From assembly GCA_030077755.1 (NCBI GenBank), contig JAQJZZ010000015.1, positions 1,674,001 through 1,738,000 on the forward strand: a DNA stretch of 64,000 nucleotides. Direction: 5' to 3'. Within the stretch, counting starts at the first letter, position 1, and the number at the start of each line of letters is the position of its first letter. The notes beneath the pieces were generated by a model. That model saw only the letters and a program-made list of their open reading frames with translations, did no database searches and was not told the DNA's origin. This stretch comes from Filosporella fistucella (taxonomy: Eukaryota > Ascomycota > Leotiomycetes > Helotiales). Shown one piece after another: positions 46,001 through 58,248 of this stretch. The position numbers and the translations under genes were made by a program.

Positions 46001-46387
46001 ATCCATGGGCGCTTTGTTCCAAAATGTTGTGAGACATTGTGCTGCAAGTTGTCTATATTTCTCCTTTTGGTCACCCATTTTCTCGATAACCAGAGGTAAG
46101 GTCCTTCCAGCTTCCTTGACGACATACTTTGGCTCCTGCCTGGATAATCTTGTAAGAAGATGATTTAGTGTGGAGAAGCCTGCATTGACAATTGCAGCGT
46201 GTTGCGATGTCATCGAAATGCGCACAGCTTCGAAGAGGGGGGGGACACAGGGCTCTGGGACATTGTTTTGTTTGATGCCAGATTTAACATTGTTGATTTG
46301 ATTGACTTTTGCATCTATTGGAGCATCGGTTCGAAGTATTGCTAGGAGGTTTGCGACTTGCTCTTCATTAATCTTCTCGCTCGCCAT
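43072..46387 (-). CDS. STU1: STU1 / CLASP-family microtubule protein
   Basis: Binds microtubule lattices and plus ends and is needed for spindle assembly. Exons 45801-46387, 44853-45752, 43072-44803, 1072 aa. The start is the ATG at 46387 (MASEKINEEQVANLLAILRT). The N-terminal third is an alpha-helical HEAT/TOG array (VSRISM-like helices; TFWNKAPMDVERIVKNAG; TTLMDLLEDADGMVRDTARN) continued by a second TOG after the first intron (RPTIVAAITAHL, FRDMYPFFEGKESEQNWLKR, RTAGPGLDSMVEILLQNLIK). The middle is Ser/Pro/Lys-rich, the usual CLASP microtubule-binding linker (SPARPKVAAKN, GFSKSTTGPP). The C-terminal domain is helical (PEKVQDVKAQILATIKLM). Phases agree at both introns (48 and 49 nt). Divergent from the peptidase gene at 46856. 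Confidence 0.93.
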
Positions 46388-46855
46388 TTTCAAGGAGGGG
46401 GGTTGTTCCAGTGCTGTGAATGTCAGTCGGTTGCTTTAGGCCGAATTACAGAGTTTGGTGTCGCAGAAACAATAAGCAGTCTTCAGCTACTAGGATAAAC
46501 CATTGTAAATAGATAATACTTACAAGAATGACTGAAGAGTGCGGGCAGGCAACAACAATTCGATTGTAAACAATAAAACTGTGGTGGGTTGTTGTCGTCG
46601 CGATATGGAGCCAAAAAGCGCGCTACATCTGCTAGGATGCATTGGCCAAACCCCCTTGCCAAATCATTACGACGAGACAGGGTACAAGGCGGTCTCGGAC
46701 TCCCCACCTTCAGCTTCATCGCATTGCATTACATACACCTACGAGTATATCTTCATTGTTCCTGTTGTATCTAATTATTTCCATTGAGAAGTCCCTCATA
46801 TACTCCTAGCTTCCGAATTATAACACCCCCAGAAGTTATTTCCTCCTAAACAGCT
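46388..46855. other. Divergent promoter region, STU1 / BSP-like peptidase
   Basis: 468 bp between opposite start codons. No recognised motif. Confidence 0.5.
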
Positions 46856-47758
46856 ATGACTTTGACAGCAGAGATAACGCCAGTTCCGCCTCTAGTCTTC
46901 ATGCCTCTCCAATCATCTCGTACTTCAGCCCCAATTCCAGCCTCGACAGAAATCCCATCTTCTTCTGCAGAATCGCAGATGGCAGACGCACAAAAGCCGG
47001 AGACCGATTCCTCCAAGAAACATGTTTTTCCACTTCCCAAGCTGCGTCTCGAATTGCGTGACCTCAACCATCCAGGTTCGCATAACTTCCTAGCTGCAGT
47101 AAATGCGAGCGAAGCGCTTCAGACCTCAGTTCAAAGTGTTCTCTTGTTACTATATCTCTCACCAGATTATCCTACTACAACAGTACCTACAACACGGTCG
47201 GTGACACTCGTATTGCGGCAAATGGATGGAGTGGCCTACACGACCGGAAGTGACTTGGACTCTGACCACAAGGAGATCCACTTCAACCTCGAATACATCC
47301 ATAACATCGCAAAGTCTCGGAAAACAGACGAGATCATGGGAGTTCTGACCCACGAAATGGTTCACTGTTATCAGTACGACGCATTCCAAACGTGTCCCGG
47401 TGGTCTAGTAGAAGGTATTGCAGATTGGGTGCGATTAAACTCGAATCTATCTCCACCACATTGGAAGCAAGAAGCTACTGGGAAATGGGATGCAGGCTAC
47501 CAGACAACCGCATACTTTCTGGAATATCTGGAACAGAGATTTGGGAAAGGGACAGTCAGAAAACTAAACGAGAAGCTACGGATTGAGCGTTACCAGGAGA
47601 AGAGGTTTTGGACTGAGCTGTGTGGAAGACCGGTTGAGCAACTATGGAATGATTATGCTAAAACATTGGAGAAGGATCCAAAGAAGATGGACGATGATGA
47701 GTGTGTTCTCGTGGAGAAGGCCGATGCAAGTTCGCCCAAGGCTGAAGATACTCCGTGA
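46856..47758 (+). CDS. Basic-secretory-protein-like zinc peptidase
   Basis: Single exon, 300 aa. It belongs to the plant basic secretory protein family (PF04450-type), whose members carry a metallopeptidase HExxH. Seen: LTHEMVHCYQYDA (zinc-binding HEMVH, about residue 163), followed by GLVEGIADWVRL, matching the family's downstream block, and KWDAGYQTTAYFLEYLEQRFG. The N-terminal 60 residues are Ser/Pro-rich with no signal peptide, so unlike the plant proteins it is probably intracellular; that is inference. The substrate is unknown. The C-terminal 40 residues are acidic (KKMDDDECVLVEKAD). Divergent from STU1; followed in tandem by the gene at 48873. Confidence 0.85.
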   Translation: MTLTAEITPVPPLVFMPLQSSRTSAPIPASTEIPSSSAESQMADAQKPETDSSKKHVFPLPKLRLELRDLNHPGSHNFLAAVNASEALQTSVQSVLLLLYLSPDYPTTTVPTTRSVTLVLRQMDGVAYTTGSDLDSDHKEIHFNLEYIHNIAKSRKTDEIMGVLTHEMVHCYQYDAFQTCPGGLVEGIADWVRLNSNLSPPHWKQEATGKWDAGYQTTAYFLEYLEQRFGKGTVRKLNEKLRIERYQEKRFWTELCGRPVEQLWNDYAKTLEKDPKKMDDDECVLVEKADASSPKAEDTP

Positions 47759-48872
47759 CGAGGAATCACGACGGAAAGTACATCGAGAGCTGGTTATGGT
47801 AGTGGGTTTTGTTTGCGCCTACGTCGGTAGCATTTTTTGGTTGTACATGGAGCGTCAAGGCGTTCGTTCATATCATGTAGCGGTCTCAGCACCAATACCC
47901 GGCAACATTTGCCCTGTAAGACATCATGTTGTTCTAGATACCTTATTCGAACCAATTGATCTCACCAAACCTCTTTGTTGGATCCTTCACCCTATTTTCA
48001 TTCACTCACTTGACATGATCTGCATCGACCGCCTTTCCGAATAATTATGTAAATCCGTGTTATTGACAGTCATGAAGTGTTTATTTGGGTAACAATCCTA
48101 CCCAGTTATACAGGGCATTATAGCAAAACTCACAAGTAGTTGCAACCATAATTAAGGATGTAATCTTACCTATCCAAGGGAGGAAACGTTTTACAAGCCA
48201 CCACTATTATCTTGGCTTTGTTTTGTCTCGAATGTACAACAAACCATATCTAATAGCGCTCTTCTGACACTTCATATCAAATTTTGTGCTTGAAAAGGAC
48301 TTCCTCCAAGCCATTGGGAAAAGGATGAACACTTGAGAACCATCGTCTTAATAACAGCCCCCACATAATCCCCTTAAAATCAATTTGGCAATTACAACCA
48401 TCGAATCCTACTGATCACAACCTGATGCCCTGCGTTTGAATATCGAACTTCGCGCGATTCTCAAATCGTGAGATTGCGGGCTCAATATAGTTTACTACTA
48501 ATATTTATATTCGACTCCTCATACTTGTTGTGAAGATCAAGATTGCATATAAAATGTCTGAACAAATAGAGTTTGAATAACACGTTCGCCGTAAAATATG
48601 CTATACCGAACTAAAATCTAACAATACCAGACCTTGACGCTGAATGCAGACCCATCTTGACGCCACAAATGTTTCCGGATCCCAAAGATAGCGACGGGAG
48701 GGCGGGGTTAATGCATTGAGGCTGGAGAGAAGGGAGCCCACTTCGAGTCGTCACCAACACTTCTTACCGCCTTCTGCACCGGCCGACCACCATCTCACGA
48801 CATATAAACCCACGACATCCCCTTCTCCTTCAGATCGTCCTGCTCCGTCACATTCATAGGCATCCGTCCAAA
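47759..48872. other. Intergenic region between peptidase gene and next gene
   Basis: 1.1 kb. AT-richer middle (48100-48650). Short open frame at 47583-48044 overlaps the peptidase in another frame and is not supported. CT-rich stretch just before 48873. Confidence 0.5.
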
Positions 48873-50321
48873 ATGCCTGCCGTGGTCGCAAAAGGTCAGC
48901 CACACCATCTCAAACCCCTCCCTCATTCCCATGACATGATAGGCGAATCAGGTGCTCAACCCGGATCCTCTAAGTGGCGTAGTCCGCGCAATCGCCCTCG
49001 AGGCAGCACTTGATTCATGACTTTCAATTTCCTTCTACCTCTTGCTTACTATTTTATTCCTACTGTTTCCTGTTCATAATATATATACCCGAAGCCATTT
49101 TCTTTCAGAAGTTGAGAACAAAATGCCTAACCATCCGGTTGTTGTTTCAGGTGCAATAGTGGTAATAAGTGTGGCCGTGGCGGTAAGTTATGTCCCTGGT
49201 TGTCAAACTACAATTCAAATACTAAATGTCATAAGGCTGCTATCGCCGTATACGAGAGCCCACAAGCCAGACAATTTGCAGAAGATGTGCGCCGCAAAAT
49301 TGCCATCGCTCTACACTCCCTCGGTGATGAGATAAACCCCGCATCACAGCAGCCTCGATTCAACCGCCCGGAAGATGCTGAAGGATTTCTACAAAGCCAA
49401 GGCAATGCGGATAGTGGAGTTGATGCAGATGAGGAATCGAAGAGGAGACAAAGAGAGGAGTTGATGTATTGGAATGCTGTCCATATGGAAAAGATGGAGA
49501 AAGATCGGAAACTTGCTGCAGAAAGGCCGGCTAACAAGAGTCGCGGATCGAGCTTCGATGACTTCTTGCAGCAAGATCAAACAGCTGAGAAGGGAACCTA
49601 TGTTTACAATACCGGGGCAAATGTAAACCGAGAACCAGAACAGGGACTTAGACAGCGAGGCGTTCGAGGACTGAACCGTGGAGCCATATATGCCAATCCT
49701 TTCGGCGATGAGCACGGCATCGAAATGGAAGATGAGAAAGCTATGGATGCCAGCCTTATGTCTCCCGACGTCTCTGAGAACTACGAAGTTATGTCGGACA
49801 TCTACTCTGCAAACGACCACCCTCAGACCACCCGCGAGACCACAGCTACTATCCCAGAACAATTGGTTGATTACTCCGAGCCCATCCCAGATCCACCCGT
49901 CGAGCTCCCTTCAATGGAAGATGCGATGATGGGCGAAAGCACGAACTACACCAACATGTCCTCGAGAGATGACTCCGCCTACGCATCAATTCATGCCTGG
50001 GCTGATAACGCAAATCAGAGCTTTTACTCACCACTTCCCGCCACTCCAAGAGCTGCATCACCAGTGCAATATCAAGAAACTCCTGGGTCTCCAATGTTCA
50101 GTGACCCAGATGAGGTGGCACCCGGAAGCGGCGAAATGACACCCACAGATTCTGCCTCTTTGGCCGATTCAGGAGAGGACGTCTGGGCACCACGCAGCGG
50201 AGCCACAAGTGAGGCAGATGTCATGAGTGTTGACGGAGAGGGCATCTCGACACCAGGAAGTTGGACAGAGGTTGGTAGCGTAGTGAGTGAGAACGACGTT
50301 GGATCTGGTGTACACAATTAG
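48873..50321 (+). CDS. Unknown fungal protein with N-terminal membrane anchor
   Basis: Predicted exons 48873-48894, 49151-49182, 49236-50321, 379 aa. The joined start reads MPAVVAKGAIVVISVAVAAA, then IAVYESPQARQFAEDV: a single hydrophobic helix (about 7-25), probably membrane-inserted, then a cytosolic or lumenal remainder. RRKIAIALHSLGDEIN follows, a block I associate with a Pezizomycotina-only family, then a charged helix (ELMYWNAVHMEKMEKDRKLA) and a long acidic Ser/Asp-rich, probably disordered tail. An alternative start at 49123 (MPNHPVVV) would replace exon 1 and keep the membrane helix; I prefer the first because the donor and phase fit and the sequence reads through. Function unknown. 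Confidence 0.65.
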
Positions 50322-50666
50322 ATCTGCGTTTCACAGCGAATACATGATGGAGCTGGCGTCTTGGATTAGTATGCGGGATGGGAGCATATTGGCAGTGGAT
50401 GGGTCACTCTCGGCGTAGAGGAAGCAGTTTTCAGATTCTTTATGGTATGGGACATTTCATAGGCTTGCAAATACTCTTCTTGGTTGACATTTACGAATTA
50501 TTCGTGTACTATACAATACATACTTACTCAGAGGGACCTGGAATTCCTCAATCAACTTCTCGTACAGCCAACCCCATCCTTTGTGGTATCACACATCCAT
50601 ATGCGCCATAATCTACCCCTACCGACCCATATAATAATAGATATGTAACAGCTCGTACACTTGATA
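50322..50666. other. Convergent 3' region
   Basis: 345 bp between the stop codons of the membrane-anchored unknown and MTC6. Holds the 3' flanks; no element identified. Confidence 0.5.
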
Positions 50667-52885
50667 TCATGAAGCAACCCCTTCGTATATAAATCCATTA
50701 TTGGCGCGCTTTTTCACCTGCTTTTGAGTCCTCCTATTACCAGCAGCTTTTACCATGACGGTAAGAGCAGTAATGATTAATACAATTAGGGCGGCAATGG
50801 TTGGGACCTGGTTACTCTTAGCATAAAACTTTAGAATATGGAAAGAATATTATACCAGAATCACCCTCTTTTGCAAACTGTCCTGTTGCGCTAGTGTATT
50901 GCTGTATGGACAGGTAGAATTTGAGCCTCCTGATGTCCAACAACCTTTGACATCAAGACTGTTGAAATCCACCCAGACACCGCTGCCATCCAGATCTCTC
51001 CGAGCAGTCCTCATGGCTTGTGTCAAGAATGAGTTTTCAAGAGCTGTTCTTGGCACGGAGAAATCATATCTGTCCGGACATGCAGAAGTGGCAAAGCTAT
51101 ACGAGATTGGGTATGTAGTCAGTGTCCAATTATAGGGTTCGTTTCCCTTACGACAGGCAGCATAGTACTTTTCGGAACAGTCTGTTACTGTCCATCGACC
51201 ATTGAGCCCAATCTTAGAAGTTGCACAGCGAAAGAGAGAATCGGAATTACTGTCCGTATTTGCAGTAAAGTTCTTCGGTTCTCCTGGTGCCCAGGACCAG
51301 ATTGACGAATAACTGAAGTTCTGATAAGGTTTATAGTTTTCGTGTGCGGTGGAATTAAGAAGCGTTGCATTAAGGATAGGGGATATCCCGCATTGGACGA
51401 GGTCCGAGGTCAGGTTCAATAGTGATCCTATGTCTGTTGAATTGTCAGCCTTAAGGCCAGGAGTCAAAAACGAATCGAGTGGTTAGATGGAAACAAAGTC
51501 ATGTGGAGAGCAGTGTGAAAAGTTATGGCAGGCAACGTAAAATGGTCACTATTGCAACTGAACCAACATGAACACGAATGAAAATAGCAAATATAAGCAA
51601 AAAAAAAAGGTTGTCGATCATCAATCAAATGCTTACCATCTTTGGGCCCCGTAGGGTAGTCGAAGCCAGCTAAACGTGTGCTTACTGCCCATGATGAATT
51701 CAACTTTTCGACAGACAAGTTGTCTGTGTTGCTCCTCAAGAAACAGCCGCTGGTCAAATTTCCACTACTGGTCACATTGATGTCGTTCTGAACATCCTGA
51801 ATGTAGGAATTGGGGAATATGGTGCCCAAGTCTCCACTGAAATTATACCCCGCCATCTGAGGGTCGACAGATCCCCACTGTAACAGCAACCGTTTGCTTT
51901 TAGAAAACTCGACATAGCTCTCTGATGGCCAGCCATCTTCCGTTGAAGCAATCCCGTTCTCGTTTAGAGAAACTGCATAGTACTCAGATACGGGCCGGAA
52001 CAGCTCATTAACAGTGTACCATGAACTATTGAGATTTGTCCTTTCCGACCTGAGATTGGACTGGGTGTATAAATATGTTGAAAGGTTTGTAGAAAAGAGG
52101 TTTCCTAGATAATTGGAAGGGCTTGGTAATTTTGAAGGCGCTGGAGCCGGAGAGGAAGGCGACCCAGCAGATGCTGCTGCGTGAATATTCATCACAACGT
52201 ATAGAATGTTGGCCCCGAGTAAGCTTTCTGTCTTTTGTATATAATCTGAAAGCTGGCTTATGAACGTTGATAGGTTCATAGTAGAGGTACAGACATATGG
52301 ACCAATCGATACGAGAGGCTCATTTGAAGTATCTGGAACGGTGGAAACCGAAGGTAGAGTCGCACCGAGAGAAGATCCAGAAGTCTTTGACGGTGTTGAT
52401 TCTTGGCGAGCACCTAAAGACTGGAGGAATGGAGTTCGAGCAGAAATGCTCCCAGATGTTCCTCTTGAAATGGCATTGCTCGGAGTTGGATTAGTGCTTG
52501 AAGAGGGGCTCAATGTAATGGTAGACGACGGAACAGCATTTGGAATAGAACTTGGAATGGAGACAGGGCAGAAAGACCATATGTTCCTAGCCTGGTCCCA
52601 ATAAAGATCTATCTCGAATCGGCGGAAGCCAACGGCAAGAAGACTTGAAAGGCAGTCCCCTGAGCTTTCATCCTCATACTTCTGATGAGCAAAACAAGCT
52701 GCTGTGAGAGAGACTCCTGGGGTAGTTACGAAATTGAGAGGGACTCTGAGACCAAGATCTCTCTGTGACTATTATGTGTTAATGCGGATCACGTTTATCT
52801 TTCGAGAGCAGTGACTTACAAGAAAGACCGTCGTGTATGGCGGCTCAGGCTCAGCGCCTGGCCGAGGAGAGTAAGTCTCACTCAT
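50667..52885 (-). CDS. MTC6: MTC6-like (maintenance of telomere capping protein 6)
   Basis: Membrane protein family with an extracellular-looking body; yeast MTC6 affects telomere capping genetically, molecular role unclear. Exons 52820-52885, 51637-52768, 50856-51433, 50667-50807, 638 aa. Exon 2 begins SQRDLGLRVPLNFVTTPGVS and has the family block LLAVGFRRFEIDLYWDQ. Seven or more N-x-S/T sites in the second half (e.g. NLTSDLV, NATLLNST, NFSYSS) and conserved cysteines suggest a lumenal domain. Exon 4 adds one transmembrane helix (VPTIAALIVLIITALTVMV) followed by a basic KKRA tail. The 203-nt third intron is long for the window; its CTGAC branch point and phase fit, restoring SLLNLTSDLVQCGISP. 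Divergent from SEC62 (460 bp). Confidence 0.9.
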
Positions 52886-53345
52886 TGTCCCTATACTCGT
52901 CTGACATTTGCCTCATGTAGCAGTGTATAATCTTCAACGGAATTGCCGGAATTGGAAGGCATTACCCTTTTCTAACTGTGGCGTGAGTGTGGCATCACTA
53001 GAATTCAAAGATCATGACGGAATGATGCTGTACGATTAGAGTGTAACATTTACCCACAGCATACACAATATTCTGCCACAACCAATTGTTCTCAAACGGC
53101 AATGCCGTCCTAGTCACAAGTGTTAGTTAGTTTGAACTTGGAGGAGCTGGGCGTATGACATAAGCCACAGTTGGAGGAAAGTGGCGCATAGGCTAAAAAC
53201 AGGCTGTGTCCGTGCCACTCTGTTCAGTGGATTTGATCTGAACAGATAATAATTTAATTCTCAGCCTCGGGTCACTCCAAAGACACATCTTCGAGGTTGA
53301 ATTCTTCACTCGAACAACAAATTCACTTTCTATCAAGTCGACATA
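52886..53345. other. Divergent promoter region, MTC6 / SEC62
   Basis: 460 bp between opposite start codons of two membrane/ER genes. No element recognised. Confidence 0.5.
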
Positions 53346-54555
53346 ATGGCAAGTCAAGGCGGACCTCAAGGGCAAGGACCCCCTCCGGGGCAAAATCCAT
53401 TTCACCTCCAGCCAGGACAAAAACCTACTCCAGAACAAATCGCTGCTATGCAAAGGCAACTGGCCATCGATGCTGAGAAGAATGGAATGACAGTCCCAGA
53501 ATTTGTCGAGAGATTGAAGGCACAAGCTATGGCTCAACAACAGCAAGCTATGGCGCAACAGCAAGCCCAGCAACAACAGCAGCAGCCACAACCTATTCAA
53601 CCAGGTCCACCTAAACCAGAGGCTCTGGCAGTTGCCAACTTCCTCAAGAGTCAGGATCTGAAAATGCGTACATGTATTCTTAATGGACAACGCAAGGATA
53701 TGTTCAAAGGTATGATTATGCCCTGTGTTTGATGACACTCGATACTAACCCATCTACAGTCAAACGCGCATTGAGAGCCCTCGAATCCCCAGCATACGCC
53801 AAAGCCCGCAGCAAGAACTCCCTCCTTCCAGAGATCACCGATCGCGCATCCCTCGAAAACACCTTCAAATTACTTCCTATGTCGCTTCTGGCCCTCCGAG
53901 TGTCCAAGTCAGATCCCCATGAGGGACATGATCACGCTCCAGGAGCGCACAAGACGAAACGTGTCAAGGGACTATGGACTGTCAAGATTGAGCAGCAGCA
54001 AGAGTGCAGAGAGGATCTTCATTTTGTTTGGTTGTATGAAGGTGCTCAACTCAAGCAAAAGCTATACGCAGTCGGTGCTTTGGCAATTGTCTTCGCTATT
54101 GTCATGTTCCCCCTCTGGCCAATGAAGATGAGACTAGGTGTCTGGTATCTAAGTATGGGTATGTTAGGACTCATCGGCTTATTCTTCGCCATGGCTATCT
54201 TCCGATTGATTCTCTTTGCGGTTACAATGTTCGCTGTGCCTCCCGGACTCTGGCTGTATCCCAACTTGTTCGAGGATGTTGGATTCTTTGATAGTTTCCG
54301 CCCTGTTTGGGGATGGCAAGAGGTAAGGTTATGTATGCTTTCATTAATATCACTATACTAACATTAGTCTAGGAGAAGAAGAAGGGCAAGAAGAAGGCTA
54401 AGTCCGGATCTGCAAACGCAGCTTCAACTATGGCAGCTATGACTGGTCAACCTCCCCCAGCAAGCGCTACTACATCATCAGCAGCTCCTCAGATCTCCGT
54501 TGCACAGCAAAGGAACCTGTCTCCAAGAGTAGAAGAGGTTTTTGATGAAGACTAA
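53346..54555 (+). CDS. SEC62: SEC62, ER translocation complex subunit
   Basis: Subunit of the Sec62/63 complex that supports post-translational protein import into the ER. Exons 53346-53709, 53760-54322, 54373-54555, 369 aa. The N-terminus is Pro/Gln-rich (MAQQQQ.. run at about 60-80), then VANFLKSQDLKMRTCILNG and RKDMFKVKRALRAL, the cytosolic Sec62 domain. Two transmembrane segments follow, about LYAVGALAIVFAIVMF and LGLIGLFFAMAIFRLILFAV, separated by the short PLWPMKMRLGVWYLS loop that is the family signature. After FRPVWGWQEE comes a basic KKKGKKKAK tail, a typical Sec62 cytosolic extension. Both introns are about 50 nt and phases agree. Confidence 0.95.
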
Positions 54556-55472
54556 ATGACTAAGGAGGAAGAAGTCGAGAACCTAGTTGATGACGGGGAG
54601 GCAAAAAGTGTATATTATGGGCGTGCATGGTGTATCCGCAGGACGTATGCGTGTAGTGGCCATTATATGAAACATGATTCTTGATACCTTGCGAAGGTCT
54701 TTGACGGTTAGATGTGGTGTTTAATTGCCTAGCGTTCTATGACTGATGTGATTGATTTAGTGTGGCAATAGCAATCACTTGAGGTATTCCTAACAAAGCT
54801 TCAGAGGTCTGTTCTGCCTTTGCCAATTTAATTTCAGCATCTTCAAATCGTGTATCCCACCATGGTGATTCTCAACTCAGTTCAATTGTGCGCTGCCTTT
54901 CAAGTAAATCTCCTTCCCCGCTGCCACACTAACTTTCACACATTCGTCGTACAAGCACGATTGAAAACATATGTAGATCTCACATCAAATCGATGAATCA
55001 TTTGAGTATAAGCATTTCTATCTCATCCTCTCATGATATCCTACACATGTCCATCAACCATTCATCTTCCCATCTCGTAGCTCACTCATATATAACACTC
55101 GCTCGCTCGCTGAATCGCAACATTAAAGCAGCCATAGACAGGTAGATACAAAGATATATATGTAGATGTAAACGAAAAAGAAAGATGTGTGTCATCGTTA
55201 TCCGTGACATGTATTAGTCCAGAGTTTGTATATATGTATCCGATCCGTCCAATACAATACAACCCTTCCCCTCCCCGTCCGCTCCTATCCAATTCTCCTT
55301 AATCCAACCATGCGATCGCTCGCTACTATATATACATCTCCCATGAGTCATCTCTCATCCTATTATACAGTACAATAACCCGCGAATAACGACTTGAAAA
55401 AAAGGAAATAGTATAGTAACGCTTGTTGTATCGAGTACTAACACGAGATATGTATGTGAGAGATATAGCTAA
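54556..55472. other. Convergent 3' region, SEC62 / PH-domain gene
   Basis: 917 bp, AT-rich with TATATA words near 55085 and 55325. Holds both 3' flanks. No gene seen. Confidence 0.5.
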
Positions 55473-58248
55473 TTATATAGCTCTCATTGAACTCCTGGAT
55501 GTCATCGAACCTCTGGACCCGATTGAACTGCGTACTGTAGCTGGACTCCTCATGCCTGCGCTACCGGGAGGAAGGGGAGGCAATGCGCAATCTGGAGGTG
55601 GAGCAGGCGGCGGTCCATTGACTAGCGTCGGCATGCTTCTCCTGTTCGCTAGGGTCTTTGGATTTGATTGTTCGAGTACGCGCTGCAAGGAGGGCGAGAG
55701 GATTGAGAAAGGAGGTGATAAGGGTGTCACAGTAGAAGTGCTAGATGTGATTGAAAATGGGCGTCCACTGTTGGGAGTCGGATTTGGTGAAGAGACTGCT
55801 GTGGAGCACACGTAGCTGGGTCCTTGACCGTTCACGCCCGTCCGGACTTGCATGCTAATCGGACGCTTCATCTTGGTTTTCATGTTTGCCAGAGCGGGCA
55901 ATGGAGATGGAACGTCTCTGCTCAATGGCCTGGCTTCTCCTGCCGCAGAAGTAGGACGAGAAAAGTGCGGGTGAGGATTGGATGGTGGTGAGGGCGCTGC
56001 CCTGAATGGTGGATCCAGCAGATTCTCGCTATCGGCTCGGAGAGTTTGCATACTTGAGAGTCGACGAGGAAATTGGAAGTCGATATAGGCCATTTCGGGG
56101 GAGGCCAAGGGCATCAGGCTTGATCGTCTCTGTGGACGAGATAAGTCTGCGTCTGGAATGGGAGCTGTGATCCCTCCTGGTGAGCGAGGAGGGATATTGA
56201 CCACCGACGGTCTGCTTTGTGGAACTATCTTGAAAGATGATTCAGTCGGTGTGAATATTAGTGGTTTATGGTATTTTGGAGATGTGGAATCTTTCACTGG
56301 GGAAAGTGACCTTGAGATATTAAGCGCTGCTGGTGGCTGTTTTCTGATTCCCTTCAAATTAGAGTCGCGCGGTCGATGAGGAGACGTGGAAGTGCTCGAA
56401 GGTCTCGGCGCGTTATTATTCAGGTTCCTCGAGGTAGAAAAACGTTTACTCGAAGAATTCGGGACACTGAAATTAGGAGTGCCTAGGGAATGACTTCTGA
56501 CTGGCCGAGCTGGTCCACCATACGTTGAATGCCGAAAGTTCTTTGCTGGAGGTTGTGATTCTAAAACAGGTATCTGGATAGTCTGCATGGATCTTCGACG
56601 CTCATTAATAGCAGCAGCATTCGGCCTGAGTCGAATGTCGTCAGTGGAAACCTTTGGCAGGGATTCATCAAAACTTGGAGCTGTGTCTCGAGTAGGTGAT
56701 GTCGCCGGGGAGGACCCTTGAGACGTTATTAAAGTACGCTGTCCAGAAGATACGTAAGAAAATCGATTCGTGCTGTCCCGAAGGTTGTCAAGTTGTTGGC
56801 CATCGTGAGAAGTGGTGCTATTCGCGATTGAGTGGCCACCGGTCGAGGGTCTGATGATCGTCGTGGGCGGTGGTTGGATCATAGCAGAAGCGGCATCCTC
56901 GAGCCTCTGTTGGAGTTCGTTGTCCTTTTCCTTGACCCATGGCGGGGGACCAAAAGATGGTACTTGGGGTGAAGCAGGATTCGAAAATTGATCGGGATCT
57001 CTGTGAACAAGATATCGGTGGCTAGGTTGAGCTCTCAGCTGCATAACCTTGTCATCTGGTTTAGGCTTCCCGGTCTCCGAGACATGTTTCTTCCCACCTA
57101 GTGCCTCAATTTCTCGTCTAACAACGGCTATCCAAGAGTCCATTTCTTCAGCACTATTAAGTACCAACAGTAAGCTGGTAGCGGTCCGTCGGTAATCAGC
57201 GCCTCTGAAAGCAAGTCGAGATAGTAGAGACCGTGAATCTGCTGCTGGAGTTCCTGAAAAGTGTCAGCCTCTGAAAGAGCAATATACCAGTACAAGTCTT
57301 ACCATCAGCATCCATGGCTTGCGAGATTTGCAACACCCAATGCTTGCCAGGAATAACATCGCTGGCGAATGCCACAGAGTCTTTCCCGAGTTGCATCATC
57401 TTCTCTGGCAATCTATCAAAAGACCCTTCTCCAGAATATTGCAATAAATAGCCTGATGTTACGAGAACAAATATCTTCTGTGTCCAGTCTGATTTAGATA
57501 TTGAACCGGATATTTGACGGCGATGTTTAGATTTCGATTTATCAGTCTTCCTCCCAGCTGCAGTTTGATCAGGTGGATCCATGGTCTGAGCGAGTTCATC
57601 TCGAATACTACTATTTCTCTTATGATTACTGATGCGAAGAATAGCATCAGCTGATAGCGCGGAAGCTGATAGCTGAGCATGCTTGATTGCTTGAGGATAT
57701 GCTTGGAAAAGTGGCGGTGGATCCCATGCGGTTGAAGTTCGGGTTGGAGGACGAGGGGACTTGGTTGATGACTTGGTAGATATCGGGCTGGGCTTACTGG
57801 GCGTCTTCGTGTGTTTAACTGATTTTGACCTCAAATTCAAACGTGAAGCTTTACTTGTAGGTCGAGCTGGAGTTACGGGTGTAGCAGGTGTGGGAGGTAT
57901 TGAATCAGAAGTAAAAGTTTTGGCTCTCTTCATGGACATGCTTCGAGGTAAAGTTGCTTCCGCCACTGCACGAAGTGACCTTTCTGAGAATGCAGACAGA
58001 GGAGCTGGTTCTTCTGCGACGGGCGAGATAACTGATTTTTCTGATCTGTTCCTGGTGAACATAGCTCTTAGACCGCCTTTAGAGTCTCGTCTCTTCACTT
58101 TAGGTTCTCGAAGCGGAACTCGACTCGCAATATCTCCTGTCGAGATGTCCAGCATGGGTGGCCTCGCCCGTCGAGTGGAACTGAAAGTAGCTTGTAAAGC
58201 CTCGAAGGCATTTGGGTCATCCATCCTCTGATTATCACCGTTGGCCAT
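55473..58248 (-). CDS. Pleckstrin-homology domain protein, fungal-specific
   Basis: Exons 57303-58248 and 55473-57253, 908 aa. The PH domain spans about residues 235-345 and is split by the intron: strands WTQKIFVLVTSGYLLQYSG, GKDSVAFASDVIPGKHWVLQ, then after the join SLLSRLAFRGADYRRTATSL and the conserved C-terminal helix EEMDSWIAVVRREIEAL. PH domains bind phosphoinositides or proteins; the substrate here is unknown. Before the domain there is a basic Ser/Thr/Pro-rich region with an early FEALQATFSSTRRARPPMLD block, and after it a 550-residue Ser/Pro-rich, probably disordered tail. Two Pezizomycotina-style short exons fit. Start at 58248 is the first in-frame ATG of the open frame; an upstream exon cannot be excluded. 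Confidence 0.85.
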
